A DNA stretch of 64,000 nucleotides, from contig CP141132.1 of assembly GCA_035236585.1 (NCBI GenBank), positions 20,063,945 to 20,127,944 of the forward strand. Direction: 5' to 3'. The DNA is from Warburgia ugandensis (lineage: Eukaryota > Streptophyta > Magnoliopsida > Canellales > Canellaceae). How positions within the stretch are numbered: position 1 is the first letter of the stretch; each line of letters starts with the position of its first letter. The position numbers and the translations under genes were made by a program. Below, in pieces: positions 1-11,639 of the stretch. The notes under the pieces are model-generated. The model was not told where the DNA came from and did no database searches. It was given only the letters and a program-made list of their open reading frames with translations.

Positions 1-1138
1 AATTTTTAAAGTCTTATTGGGTCTGCATGTCCCAGTTCCCAGGACACCCGTGCATCCTGGTTGAACCACGACTGCCTCATGTGTGTGTGCAGCAAAAGGC
101 CTTGCCAGGGACCGCGTTTTGCACGTGCACATGCATGCTCAAGTGACGAGTTATGACGTGCATCATTGCACGGACGCACCTTGTAGCATGGCATGTCTCA
201 GCTCCTAGGGCACCCCGTGCATCCTGGTCGAGCCAAGACCCATGCCCTATGTCACGCACGCACCTGGGACAGTGTACGCACTATCGTACGCCCAGAACCC
301 ATCCCAGGGACCCTTTCCTAGGCGTACGTGGAGCATGGCATCCCTGGGATGCCTTGTTCGTGTAGGGCCATCTGGAACCGGTCTTGGAGTGTTTTTCGGC
401 CAGGAAATCCGGCTGGAAAGCATCTGGGAAAGCTAGATCCATTGTGGATCTAGCCCAAAAAGGGGCAGAGCCAAGGAAAGATGGCTTACCTGGGCAGCTA
501 GGGAGGGCCTATCGCCAGTGGTAGAGCCTGTTCCGGTTCTGGAAATCCTCTGTTGCCGAAAATCTTGATGAAGGGGAAAAACCCCTATGCCCAGATCAAA
601 AAAGAGAAGAGAGGGGAAATGGGGAGATGGGAATGGAATGGCCAGCCTGACTAAGGCCTGGCCGTTGCTGGAAAAATGCAAAGAGACGAGTTTCTGGTTT
701 TTGCCGGAAACCCGAGTCCCAAACTAGCCGAAAAACCGTGTTTTGGAGAGGGGGGAGATGGGGCTTTTTGTAGCCCTGCTATGGTGGTGCCGCCATTGGC
801 GGTGGCAGAAAACTCTGGAAATAGGGTTTCTGGAGAGATCTGGAGGTGGAAGACGACAGGGGGTGTCGTTATCAAAACGGCCCCCTACATTTTTCATTCT
901 TTTTCGTTTTCTATTTAATTTACTAAAATACCCCTAATCTTTAAACGGCCGTAACTTCTTCATACGAACTCCGTTTTTGGCATTATTTGAGGCGTTGGAT
1001 TCCATTTTTTGAGGAGAATCTAATGGTACCAAGTTTCCTAACAAATTTATTCATTTACTATTTTAAATAAAGTAAAACATTCAACACAGTTTGTTTCTTA
1101 TAGATGTCCAAAATAGCTTATATTGCTCGGGCGTTACA
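1..1138 (-). mobile_element. Long Ty3/gypsy-type LTR, cut by the window edge
   Basis: This is the 5' part of an LTR read on the minus strand. Its TG end lies at 1138 (TGTAACGCCCGAGCAA on the minus strand) and it runs left out of the window. It aligns in order with 15790-17070: the same GC-rich blocks containing GTGCATCCTGGT, the same polypurine stretches, and the same promoter block. The TATA-like site near 757-772 reads CTACAAAAAG on the minus strand, against CTATAAAAAG in the better copy. Its left end and any target duplication lie outside, so solo LTR versus complete element cannot be decided. Long LTRs of this kind suit Tekay/Del chromoviruses, but no coding region ties the family to a lineage. 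Confidence 0.85.
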
Positions 1139-1560
1139 AAGAATGGATCTAAAGCTCACCTAGGTTAATAGTATTCACAAATCCTCTTCAAGGTCTCTAA
1201 GTTATTTTCTCTTTAACTTCAACTATATATACTTGAGTATTTTTTGAAATGAATATTCCAAGTTTAACTTTCCACATAATACTTTAGAAAAAGGATAAAA
1301 TAGTGAACTAATTATATACAAATCTATTAGTAAGCTAAAGTTGAAAAATATAATGAATATTCAAAAAGTCCAAATTCCCATCCCTATAAAGGAAATTTTC
1401 ATAAGTTTTTGCATTTTTTTATAAACTATGGACACATCAAAATTAAATACCCTATCCCTGAACATAAACTAAACATTGCCCTCAAGTTAGTGCATTAATC
1501 TATTAATGTGGACAAAGATGCAAAATATACAATGATAATTCCTATGCAACTCTGTGACAC
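1139..1560 (-). mobile_element. 3' noncoding region of a decayed Athila/Tat-like element
   Basis: No coding potential. It matches the 3' noncoding regions at 17480-17960 and 45960-46336 in order and on the same strand, including a decayed copy of the CATTGAGGACAATG motif near 1473. It is the downstream end of the minus-strand element whose protease and gag follow at 2397-4210. Its own 3' LTR is missing because the GC-rich LTR occupies 1-1138. Confidence 0.65.
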
Positions 1561-1562
1561 TT

Positions 1563-1690
1563 AACATAAACTAACTATGAAGGAGTTCATGAAAAACTTG
1601 TTCCACTTCAAAATCTGACGGTAGTCTATGTATATCTGCCACCCAGAAATGTATGGTGAGATAGTATAAGGGGAAGATAGAGTACCATGA
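1563..1690 (-). pseudogene. Conserved C-terminal tail of an Athila-like polyprotein
   Basis: The minus strand encodes a short stretch with GWQIYIDYRQILKW, which lines up with GWRKYIDYSEVLKW encoded on the plus strand at 34385-34470 in another element. In both places the tail sits directly upstream of the 3' noncoding region. The function is unknown to me. Two independent copies in the same position suggest it was once translated, but the surrounding frame here has stops. Confidence 0.5.
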
Positions 1691-1699
1691 AAGAGAATT

Positions 1700-2360
1700 T
1701 ATTTGAAAAAATTAGAGAGGAATTGGCCCTTGATTTGTCAAATTGGGTATATGGGATGCCAACATCAAAAAGCAAAAAGTGTTCCTTCTCTTTTGCATCT
1801 TCCTAAACAATGTAGTGAAGCTCACTTGCATTTTCCTGAAAGAATCTTCATGTTCCTCTTGATGCATAAAAGTAGTAAGGTTTATTCCCTCTTGATTATC
1901 TTCTATACACCCTAGAGCTTGTTGATATTCTACAGAGACATCATTGGACTCTACTTCCTATTGTGCAATAACAAAGAAGGTTTCAGATGAACCTAAACTT
2001 TCATATTGGGTATCATCAGGTAAAGGTGATAGGTTCAAATCGGGTGTGCCTTGTACATGGAAAGGTTCAAATGGAAACTCAATAAATGTGATAGGTCTTG
2101 TTCAAGCTTTCCAATTGGAAGTGTCCATTAATGACACAATATCAAGTAAACCATTTACTTCATTAATGGATCTGCCTATACCAAAATCATCAAAACCAAA
2201 ATGAGCTAGATATGCCTCAAGAGGATCAGAGCTAAAGACTAATAGGGATGGTAGACTCTTTATCATGTTTACTTCATAAAATTTTTAGAGCCTAATTGTC
2301 CTATATTAAAGACATTAAGCTTTATATCCATGTTAATTAATTATTGCATTTGATGTGCTT
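1700..2360 (-). pseudogene. Protease-RT linker and start of RT, Ty3/gypsy
   Basis: Read on the minus strand, a mostly open frame continues from the protease. It has an acidic linker with FGFDDFGIGRSINEVNGLLD, then LSPLPDDTQYESLGSSETF, which matches the usual plant Athila/Tat linker leading into RT, then ALGCIEDNQEGI, which resembles the segment just before the RT fingers. The catalytic RT, RNase H and integrase that should follow are absent: the sequence passes straight to the tail at 1563-1690, implying an internal deletion of roughly 3 kb. Confidence 0.6.
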
Positions 2361-2396
2361 AGGAATGGTTGTCATAAGATGACTGGAGATTGACTA

Positions 2397-2741
2397 CTAG
2401 GGTCTACTACAAGCTATGTATCTAAGACAGTCTACTGGAAATAAAAACTTATCAACATGAACCAATACATCCTCTACCACACCATGCAGAACTTTAACTG
2501 ACCTCACTACCAATTGTAGGGAGGTGGTAGTCCTTTTCATCTCATCTAAGCCTAATTTCTTATATAAAGAATAAGGTAATAGGTTAACACTAGACTCCAA
2601 ATCAAGTAGTGCCCTGAAACTTGTGTGATCCCCAATTACACATAATATAGTGGGGCATCCTGGATCTCTATATTTTGGTGAGGTGTTGTGTTGTAGTTTT
2701 GAACTTGTGTGCTCAACAAGAAGGTTCATCTTTGATGGCAT
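2397..2741 (-). pseudogene. Retropepsin-type aspartic protease, Athila/Tat-like Ty3/gypsy
   Basis: An uninterrupted 114-residue frame. After DPGCPTILCVIGDHTSF comes RALLDLESSVNLLPYSLYKK, the site that in intact relatives reads LLDLGASVNLLPYS, so the position expected to be Gly carries Glu. The strand ends with LVHVDKFLFPVDCLRYI. Retropepsins cleave the gag-pol polyprotein in the particle. The catalytic loop is altered and gag and pol are broken, so activity is not expected. It lies between gag (3200-4210) and the linker (1700-2360), the normal order for the lineage read on the minus strand. Confidence 0.85.
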
Positions 2742-3199
2742 TAAGTAATAGAATATTTATATTGACCTATTTGAACACATCCATAAATTTATAAAAAATA
2801 TTCTCTTCTTAGCTTAAGGAAATGTAGCTTTGGTATATAATATGGTTTAGGATTAGGGTGAGAAGAAGTATAAGGAGGTGGCTATTTCTCTTCTTCTTTT
2901 TTTTTCTCTCTCTTCCTATTCTTTTTAAGGCTCTCTTTAGCCTCAATTGTTTTAGTTTCCTTAGTCAAAACAACCTAATTATCTATTATTTTTCCACTCC
3001 TAAGAGTAGTTGTGGACTGGATATGGTCTTGAAAGAACTGCTCATTAGAAGTTGTACCAATCTCATACTAACCCTAGGCTTGGGCTTAGGGTGACTAGGA
3101 AATTTTCCTTTTTCCCTCTCATTAAGAGTAGCAGCAATTTGATGCAACTGGTATCCAACTACATAGTAAATTGCGAGTGCGTTTGCATTATTTGTTTAA

Positions 3200-4210
3200 T
3201 ACAAATATTTCATTCTATTAAGCTCTACATAAACAAACTCAAGATCTCTTTTAAATATTTTTTTTCTTTTCTATTATGGAGGAAATTGTTGTTGTCATAC
3301 ATGTTGTCATGGAGTTGCGGCTCTAAGGCAACATTGATTTGGGGGTGTTTGAGATCGTCCTCTCTAATGATTCTAAGACCATGTTGAATTGGGATGCCTA
3401 GCTCATCTAGAATAAGTCTCTGAATATTGATTATTTGTGCTAAGACCTTTGAATGCATTTAATGCATTCACTTGCTCTAAAATATTTTTAGGGAATATAG
3501 AGCTGGAGGGACATGAGGTGGTAGGGTGTTTTGCACCAAAAAAAATTGAACAAACCTAAAATGGAGGATACATAGTGGATTCTCTAGCCAACACAACTTC
3601 CCCTAATTTAGAAAGAAAACTACCAACCTTCTCCATCTTATCTGTTAATATGTCTATCATGTTATAGAGGTTAGGAGTGGCCCCTATCTCATATATACCA
3701 CCTTTTATTTGAGGTTGTGGAAATTTTTTGTGAGTAGAATAATGCCATTGCTAGGAATTCTCAAATAAATTTTCAAAGAAGGTCCACACCTCCATGTCAC
3801 TATTGGTCCAGAGTGCCTGCCTCTAGTGGCATCAATAGTATGCCAATTATATATGGTCAAACCTTCATAGAAATATTATATTTTTTGCCATTTCTCAAAA
3901 TCATGGTGTGGATATTCAAGCAATAGGTCACTCCACATTTCCTAGCATTCATAAAAATGTGCACCCTCTTTCTGTTGAAAATTTATGATTTCTCTACGAA
4001 GGGCATTTGTTTTGTGGATTGGAAAGAATTTATTCAGGAATTTCTTGGCTAATTGCTCCCAAGTAGTGATGGACCCTACATCTAATGAAATCAGCCATGC
4101 CTTCACTTTATCCTTTAAGGAGAAGGTTAACAGCCACAACCTAATAGAGTTGTCAAAAAAGTTTCAATATCCAAATGTAGCACATATATTAAGGAAATCC
4201 TTGATATGAT
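3200..4210 (-). pseudogene. gag remnant, Athila/Tat-like Ty3/gypsy
   Basis: Two parts in gag order on the minus strand. At 3942-4139 is the retrotransposon gag core (FSLKDKVKAWLISLDVGSIT, then WEQLAKKFLNKFFPIHKTN, then EIINFQQKEGAHFYE). At 3320-3500 is the C-terminal region with EQVNALNAF, then NQYSETYS and ARHPNSTW, the decayed form of the NTYNPGWRNHPNFSW block typical of this group. Gag forms the virus-like particle. Several stops and frame changes break it. A canonical CCHC knuckle is not evident. Confidence 0.8.
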
Positions 4211-5387
4211 GGTAGAGATCCTCTCTATCTAGAACATAAAAGGATGGAAGAAGTTGGATGACACCTGATTTTAACTCAAACTACTCTATATTAGTTACAA
4301 GTAACTTTATACATGATGGGGAGTTAAATGGTATATGCATTAAATAGTCTTAAGGGCAACTTATATGTTATATGGTGCAAACAAACAAAGATACACAATA
4401 AATCCTAACCCTATGGGAAATAAGCTTAGAGGTTGATTTTTATTTATTGTGTTTGGTGGAGTGACTTGTAGGTTGCATCTAACCTAGGTAGCTCCTCCTC
4501 TCTTCAGACTTGCTTCATTGCTTACAAGTTAGATTTTCCTTAATTAGCACTTCACACCCTCCTCAATGAGCCATAGATATTCTAAGTCATAGAATGTGTT
4601 GGTTGAGCTAGTTGTTTAAATACCAATGTAGCTGATCAAGCAGGGGACACTGGAGTGATAGTAGGTCACCTCCTTCTAAGAGTGTCAGATCAACTAGTAA
4701 GCTACTAAGGTCTCTTCTGGATTGACTTTAAATTAATTGTTGAGGCTAGGGTTGCAAGTAAGTGGGCCAAGGGATGGTCATCACATCCACCCTTAATCTT
4801 GTAGGGGTGAGAGACCTTACTAATTCATTTAAGCAATCCAATGTAGTTCGTTCAACATATATCCACCTTAAAGCAATTAAATGTGCCCTAATATGCATGA
4901 AAAGTAGTAAGTCTAATGCAAACCTGAGAATGCAAATAGTAAGAAAATGCTTTCTATATGCTCTATACTATAATTCACAATGCAATATTAACTATTGATG
5001 CAAACCCTAATCTAAAATATTAGTAAACCTCAAAATCCAGTCCTAGAAATAGTCTTCTCATATAAGGCTGGATCCATGTACATGCCACCTCCTTTTCCAG
5101 GTTAAGATGGGCCACCCTTGACTTGTATTATTACAACCCTTTCTTTTAAATTTAAATATAAAATTTATAAGCACATCCTCACTACAATAAAAAAATTAGG
5201 AAACTATCCTAAGATCTTCCTCGAAGTCTTTATTCTTCTCTAAATTCATTTGCAAATAAAAAGGAAAGTATCAAATTCTTTTAGGAATAAGGAAAGTATG
5301 TGAAAATAAGTGCAACTATTCTATATGAAATCCTGAAACTACGACTAGTGAAATAGTAAAGAAAAATTATATTTTAATCAAACTCCA
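4211..5387 (-). other. Leader between primer site and gag
   Basis: No coding region is recognised. The position, between the primer site at 5388 and gag, and similar leaders at 50100-51130 (minus) and 32043-32870 (plus), identify it as the untranslated leader of the same element. Shared landmarks include GGTCTCTTCT near 4711 and a block about CACCCTTGATCTT, also found near 50487. Confidence 0.55.
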
Positions 5388-5423
5388 TTGCAATTCCCTA
5401 GCAACAATTGCAAAAGCTTATTA
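5388..5423 (-). other. Decayed primer-binding site
   Basis: The minus strand directly after the LTR end reads GCTTTTGCAATTGTTGCTAG, then GGAATTGCAATGG. This matches in register the Athila/Tat-type site TTTTTGGCGCCGTTGCCGGG, with most changes being G to A or C to T. It fixes the LTR boundary at 5424 and the minus-strand orientation. Confidence 0.65.
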
Positions 5424-6684
5424 TGTCTTAATAATTACCACAAGTGCATGGTCCTATTGAAGTATAGAATTGGAAAATATAGGTCAATCCCACAAAGACT
5501 CTTTGATAAATTAGAGTTAATTAAAATTAAGTTGATTTACTCTACCCGATCCAATCGAAGAAAGAAAGAAAAGAACTCCAAACTAAATCAAAGCAAGGAA
5601 ATACCCTAAGCTAGTAACCTAATCAATGAAAAAGGAAAGTAAAAAATTAAGGAAATAAACTTAGGAAAGGAAAAAACACTCTTTCATTAATGGAAATTGA
5701 ATTACAATTGAATACAAGAAAGAAAGGAAAATAAATAAAATAAACAAACTTTTTTGAAGTAGTCACTATAGGTTTCCATTGTTGTGTTACCCAATAAGGC
5801 TATTTACAACTAGAAAGGAAGAAGAGGACATGTAAACTCAACAAGTGGCCTATACACTTACATTCAGCCAAAGGTGACAAAGTGGATGGAATGCTATGGT
5901 GGAGGAAAGGGAGGAAGGTTAGTGTGTAGGATGGAAGAGATGTGTGTATGGTTATGGTGGAAGGTGTACGAGACAAGGTATGATTGATGGAGGTGATGCA
6001 TGAAAAACAAATAAGGGGGAATGAGAAAGAAGATTCAAGAACTAAAGAAGAAGGGAAGAGAGATGGTTGAGCTTCATCACCTCTTCTCTAAAGGATTGAA
6101 CTAAATCTTGTGAGAGCCTTGGTAAAGGTGATCTCTCTCCATCTATTTCTTTTATGTTTAGCTTTATGATCAACAAAAAGGTAGGAGATAGTTCTTTCCA
6201 ACTCCTTAACCCCATATTTATAAAGTTTTAGGAGTGGAAAACCTAAGGATGGATAGGAAGGTGGGATTTGGAGGGAGATAAGGTAGGTAGGAAGGATGAT
6301 TTGGGAGTATTAAAAAGGTGATTGGCTAGTAGGGAAGGAAGATAGGAAGATTAGGCAAGAATTTAGGAGATTTTGTAGGATTTGGTTTCAATTTAGAAAG
6401 TAGATAAGGTGGGAGGTGTAATTTCCATTGGAGTGTATGTGGATTTATAATTTTAAATTGAATGTGATACATTCAGATCTTAGGTCTTTGATTTGATTTG
6501 ATTTTTCCACAAGGACTAAGTGGCTAGGATTTTACCTTTTCTAATGCTTCATTCTTGGCATTTAGATCATCATCATCCCATCTTAAGTAACTGATATTTG
6601 GTTAGAATAATCTTATCCAAAAAGATCTTCTTTTAAGGCTTCTTTATTCTCCACCATTATATTGGACTAGAGTGGATGGCCTAG
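5424..6684 (-). mobile_element. 5' LTR of the first Athila-like element, partial
   Basis: On the plus strand the U5 end begins TGTCTTAATAATTACCACA and continues with the block shared by all Athila-like LTRs here (CAAGTGCATGG ... TATAG ... GGTCAATCCCAC). A TATA box on the minus strand (CTTTATAAATATGGG) lies at about 6213-6225. The U3 side is interrupted at 6685 by a solo LTR insertion; its continuation after 9158 could not be delimited. Confidence 0.6.
6680..6684 (+). repeat. Target site duplication CCTAG, left copy
   Basis: CCTAG immediately precedes the TG of the solo LTR and recurs at 9154-9158 right after its CA. Five base pairs is the usual Ty3/gypsy target duplication. Confidence 0.9.
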
Positions 6685-9153
6685 TGTAATGACTCCAATT
6701 TTGTAATATTAAAATCCCAAGTTAGCAATGAAAAGTTCAGTTTTTGAAGATAAGGGAATTTTGGTCATTTCATTATTCACCTTGACTGAACCCAGAAATT
6801 TGGTTCTAAAAATGGTACCATTAGGTGCGTCTCAGAAAAAGGAATCCAACAAGACCAAAATCACCCAAAACGGAGTTAAGATGAGCAAGTTATGGTCCTT
6901 TGAAGTTTAGGGGCAAAAATATAATTTTTATTAAAAAACGGATTTAGCCTACAAAACACAGGGGCCCGTTTTGATACGAGCACCCTTCATCTTCAACCTC
7001 CTAGAGGGTTCTAGAACGGCGGTGATTGAAGGAGAAATCACAGCCATTCTGGAGGTTTCTCCACTGCCATTCAAGGGCGGTGAGAGCCCTCTCCAGAACC
7101 CTCTTATAGCTCTATAAATAGAGCTCTTGGCCACCTCTAATGGCAGCCCAAAAGCTTGAAGAAAACCTATTTTGGAGAAGCAACCTAGAGGGGAAACGAG
7201 GGGAAAAACCCAGCAACGAGCCAGGTATGCCCAAGATCCCTCAAAACCCGTCTTCACAATAGTCCTAGGATCAATTTCCATAAGTTTTTGCATGAAAAAT
7301 CATGCAAAATAGAGCCCTGGAGAGTCACCAAGGACCCAGGAATGTTCCCCAATGAACGAAACATTCCAGATGGAACGAGATGCGTCGACCGCGTCTGAGA
7401 GAACCAAACGGGCGCATCCGTGGACGCGCCCGCAAAAGGAACAGCGCATGCGCTTCAGCGTTCCGCCTTTTCACTCTTAAGGTCCTTATGTACTCCTGAT
7501 ACTAAAAAGCTTATAACTTGAGATCTAGAGCTCTGATTGAGGCGCCACAAAAGGCGTTGTGTCCGTGTCGACGACATAGATACACTCAAATTATAAAATC
7601 CCTCATCAAGGCCTAATCAAAGGTGGTCATGACCCTTAGAATAGGATGGTGGTGTGTGGCCGCTAGACCTTTGGAAAACTGATGATACCAAGGCCCAATT
7701 AGGACTTAGGACACCCATAGGCATAGGGATGGACCCTTAATGCCTAAGTAATAAGGCCAACTACTCTAAAACTCATAAAATATGGGCCAAACTAACCTTG
7801 ATTCCCCAAACCATGTTCAGGAGCGTACGAGGACAAAAGGGTTAGCGCGACCTAGCCAGGTAGGTGCTCTATCGCTACTAGATTCTTTTAAAAGAACTAT
7901 GATTGTTTTGAGAATACACGTTTTAAGTATATGACTTGTTTAGCATGACTTAATTCAACATGCATATGATAAACTCTTTATGCATAGATATGTTTTGCAA
8001 ATGATTGCATATACATTATGCATAGATATGTTTTGCAAACAAATGCATATATTGCATTGAGTTTTTAAAAGATTGCATGTCCTTGAGGGTTACCAAAAGA
8101 TGTTGGAGTGCTGAGGGTCAGGCAGTTGTGAGGGACCCGAAGAGGACAGGTTTTGAAAAAGAGAGGTTTTCGCTTGTTTGATCTGATTATGATTTGGGCT
8201 AATAAGCTCGTGGGCACTATGCCGAGAGGTTTGGGTTGGACTCCAGCCTCTACCACTATTAGGTGGATGGGTACCACGCCAAAAAAAAAAGGGCAACGTC
8301 CCTACGTCGACTGCATGTGGTACAGGGGGCTACCACTGGTGTCACGGCACTGGGTCGACGTGTCATAGGCCCCGTGGAGGCTATGATCAAGTGTCCTCAG
8401 GCACTTGGGGACCACACGGCGAGGAGGTCGTGGGCATAGTTGGACCCTATGGTTTATGGACTTATTTGCATTGCATATGGCATGATATGAGGTTGGTCAA
8501 CCATACCATACTAGATATCCATGAGTTGGATTCAATGAAGCATCTTATGCATATCATAATGTTATGATAAATATATATATGATACTTTCGATTTGGATTA
8601 TGTGATCCTTTAAGTCGTTAGTATTTCGGTTTGACAATGGATTTTAATATTGATATTGAACTTGAGTATTCAGACATGCACATGTTTTGAAAGAGCATAT
8701 GATTTTAAACATCTCATGCATTATAAAACTAGTAGTGATAGACTCCTACTGAGTATAGTATATACTCACCCTATCCTTAACATTTTTCAAGATAATTCCA
8801 TCCACGAGTTGAGGACATCTATGTTAGTGCTACGGGCAAGTGAATCAAAAAGGAAACAATATACATGTAAGTAAATTCTCAACCCTCTGGACATGTATTT
8901 AATTACAATTGGGTTGTGTGCTGTGACTGGATAGATATAGGGGAAAACACTTATGATTTCTAAAGCTTTTCAAAAACTACCTTGGTTGTTGTGAAAGCAA
9001 ATGATACTCGGGGTTTTCAAAATGAGTTTAAAAGTAAAAGGTTTTCCGCTGCATTGCATGGTTTTTATAAAATGGGTTTCAAATAGCGATGCATCCCGCT
9101 TTAGGAATTAGATATTGCATTTAAAAATGCATGAGAAAACCCAGGTCATCACA
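6685..9153 (+). mobile_element. Solo LTR, GC-rich family, plus strand (2469 bp)
   Basis: It starts TGTAATGACTCC and ends CCAGGTCATCACA, flanked by CCTAG on both sides, with no primer site, polypurine tract or coding region, hence a solo LTR. It aligns in inverse orientation with 14243-17070: the start region with GGTACCATTAG and GGAATCCAAC, the block GGGGCCCGTTTTGAT, the TATA region, the conserved GC-rich block at about 8200-8450, and the terminal block with AAATGCATG. Frames at 8065-8368 fall in that conserved noncoding block and are not genes. It lacks the GTGCATCCTGGT tandem repeats of the other copies. Confidence 0.92.
7112..7120 (+). promoter_or_regulatory. TATA box of the solo LTR promoter
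   Basis: CTATAAATAGAGC occurs 428 bp after the LTR start, at the same place as the TATA site of the inverted copy at 16681-16696. Conservation between two independent insertions supports it as the retroelement promoter. Current activity is unknown. Confidence 0.6.
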
Positions 9154-9158
9154 CCTAG
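9154..9158 (+). repeat. Target site duplication CCTAG, right copy
   Basis: Pairs with 6680-6684 on the other side of the solo LTR. Confidence 0.9.
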
Positions 9159-10129
9159 ATTCATTAGAGATTTCCTTAGCCACTCTAAGTTTTAGACGTT
9201 TTTCTTCTTGCCAATACTATTCCACATAGGTGTGATGTCTTTTTCCTTCTTTGTTGGTATCTCCTTTTTCTTGAAATTAAGTGTGTCTCTAAATGGAAAA
9301 TTTCTACACCAATAGTCTTTCAATTTGATTTTCATTGTAATGTAGCTTTTGATTGGTCCATCCTTACTTGAATGTTCCTTTATTAGCTACTTAGGATATG
9401 TATATGCATGGGTAGTTCTTAATCTTTAAGCACTTTAAGATGGTTTTCAATAGTAGATTTTCCTTAAATTGTCTCTCTCTTCTCCTCCTTGTTTTTATCC
9501 ACCAATCCTCTTTATTTCTTCATTTATTCCACTTGAAATTTAGTGGGAAGTGCTATATTTGCATAGAAATTTCATGCTCCCCTTATGTGGTTTATTCCTT
9601 TGGTTGAGTAGGAGAGGAAGTAAGGAAAAAGTCTTCTATAGGCCCTAGTCTTCTTACTTGTTTTATTTCAAAAGATCCCATCATACATGATCTCATTATA
9701 TATGTTTTGAATTCCTTCAGAAGCTTTCCAAGGTGGTAATATGCATGGATGCATGCATGGGAAGTTTTGTAACCTTACTTTGATATGACATCCTATTTTG
9801 AATGGATAAGGCTCAATGTTCCAATTAGGATTTCTAACTACCTTGACTTTATATTTGAGATCTAATTTTTAGTCTGAACTCTCAAACTTCATGATTGACA
9901 TGTATGGGTCCACAATATAGTTTGAAAGGTATAATTACTCTTTTAGGGGTAAAATTGTTAATTTTGTGCATTTCTTTCATTTGTATCCTATACCTACAAA
10001 ATTATAGAGTTAATCCTAATTAGTGATGTTTAAGTGATTTTTGGGGGTAAAACCTACTAAATATAGAGGAATGTATAAAATAATTCTATATATATATATA
10101 TATATATTTGTGTGTATCCCTAAAGAAAT
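9159..10129. other. Unassigned AT-rich sequence
   Basis: I see no coding domain. A short (TA)n run lies at about 10087-10107. The left part may continue the LTR interrupted at 6684, since the solo LTR inserted into pre-existing sequence, but no terminal motif marks where that would end. Confidence 0.5.
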
Positions 10130-11150
10130 CTATGCTAAAGTTGTGGCCCACACGTGAATGGCATTGGATTAGCAAAGAATATTCTCATGCAAGGATGTTA
10201 TTAGCCATCCTTATGAAGGGACAGTTTTAATGCATACATGTCCAACTTAATTGCATCAATTAACCTCTCTTTGGCCATTCTATTTATGGGACATATATAT
10301 AATTGGTGAAATTCTACCAAAGTTACCTTTAGGAGATTAATTCATTCTAGTGGTTATTAACTACTTCACTAAATGGGTTGAAAATCATGTGTCATCATCT
10401 CATCTAAAGTTTTAGCCAAATTCATAGGTTCAACATTATCTGAAGGTGTGGAGTACCCCATGTGCTTATTTCAAATAATGGAGGACATCTTCAGAAGGAA
10501 GTTAGGAAGTTGTGCTATGAACTTAATATTAAGAGACATATTTTCCCTCCTAATGGGCCATAAACCAATCATGTAGTTGAAGTAGAAAATAAGAACTTCA
10601 AAGCTATACTTAGTAAAATTATCAAGAAAATAAAATTAGTCTGACAAGCTCTTTCATGTGTTACAGGATATAGAACCACATAAAGAACTTTTATTGGAGC
10701 TAAACCTTATAATTTGGCCTTATGGAATGGATGGTCTCTTACCAATAGAAGTTGAGATTCCATCCTAAGAAATGTTTTGGAAAGCAACCTTTGGGAAGAA
10801 GAATCGGTCAATGCCCATTACAATTAGTTGCACCTACTCAATGAAGGCACGTTGAAAATACTCTACCATAATTAAGGGTATCAAAATAGAGTCTTTATGG
10901 CATCCAACAAGAAGGTCAAGACCAGAAAGTTACAAATTAGAGATCAACTTATTCAAGAAGATAGAGCACCATCATCAGCTCCTAGCAGTAAATTCTAACA
11001 AAAAGGAAGGAAAATACATCATCAAAGAAGTTAATAAGGGAATGTAGTCATGTGTAAATATAGTCAACCTTCAAGAGATATACAGCACAAATTCCAAAAG
11101 GATCACCAACATGGATTAAATCAAGAGATATCATGCTTATAAATCTAAAA
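10130..11150 (+). pseudogene. Integrase remnant, Tat-type Ty3/gypsy
   Basis: Translated across frames, the plus strand gives the integrase core in order: LVVINY-like start, then YFTKWVE at about 10360, then GVPHVLISNNGGHLQKEV (the second catalytic Asp is replaced by Asn in ISNNG), then LCYELNIKRHIFPPNGP, then VVEVENKNFKAIL with the catalytic Glu region. The C-terminal part follows, with YQNRVFMASNKKVKTRKLQI at about 10880-10930 and IKRYHA near 11130, as in Tat-lineage integrases. The frame is broken by many stops. No flanking RT or LTR was recognised, so this is an isolated fragment, on the opposite strand from the neighbouring Athila-like elements. Confidence 0.7.
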
Positions 11151-11639
11151 CACCCTACTTGTTTGCCTATGTATCCTTTGGGGCACTAGATCCTCAGAGT
11201 TAGTTTGAGTCTAATCCTCTAATTTATAAAGAGGTTTTGTTGTCTCACATTACCACTCATTCAAGGAAAGAAAAAAAGAGAAATAAAAAGAAGAAAGAAA
11301 TTGGTCACAATAAAAGGAGAGTTGTATACAAAAGTGGTAAACCAAAAAGAAGAAGAAAAGAATGTTCTTGTAATTAGTATGCAAACTAAATAGCCAAGAG
11401 TCAATGATCCAAAGCATGATAAGATCCTAAGTAGAAAACCAAACACCAATTTAAATGTTAGAAGTAAAGGGTTGAAGATTACATGTCAACTTAAAGGAAA
11501 ATGTTTAAAGTCTTAACTCCTAATTAATGTGATTTAATTGGTCACATCAACACTCTTAGAGGAGTCATCAGCATCACTTCCCACAGGTCCATCAATTCAT
11601 CCTCCATGGATCATGTGTCCTAAACTCTAAGAATCATAC
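11151..11639. other. Unassigned AT-rich sequence
   Basis: No recognisable feature. A minus-strand open frame at 11261-11449 is hydrophobic only because it opposes an A/G-rich stretch, and shows no family motif. Confidence 0.4.

Noticed and set aside
153..436. GC-rich short frames at the left edge and at 15775-16378
   Set aside because: Multiple overlapping frames on both strands are expected from GC-rich repeats lacking stops; no domain recognised.
8065..8368. Opposed overlapping short frames, mirrored at 14910-15447
   Set aside because: They fall in a conserved noncoding block of the solo LTRs; frames differ between copies and carry stops, so conservation is at the DNA level.
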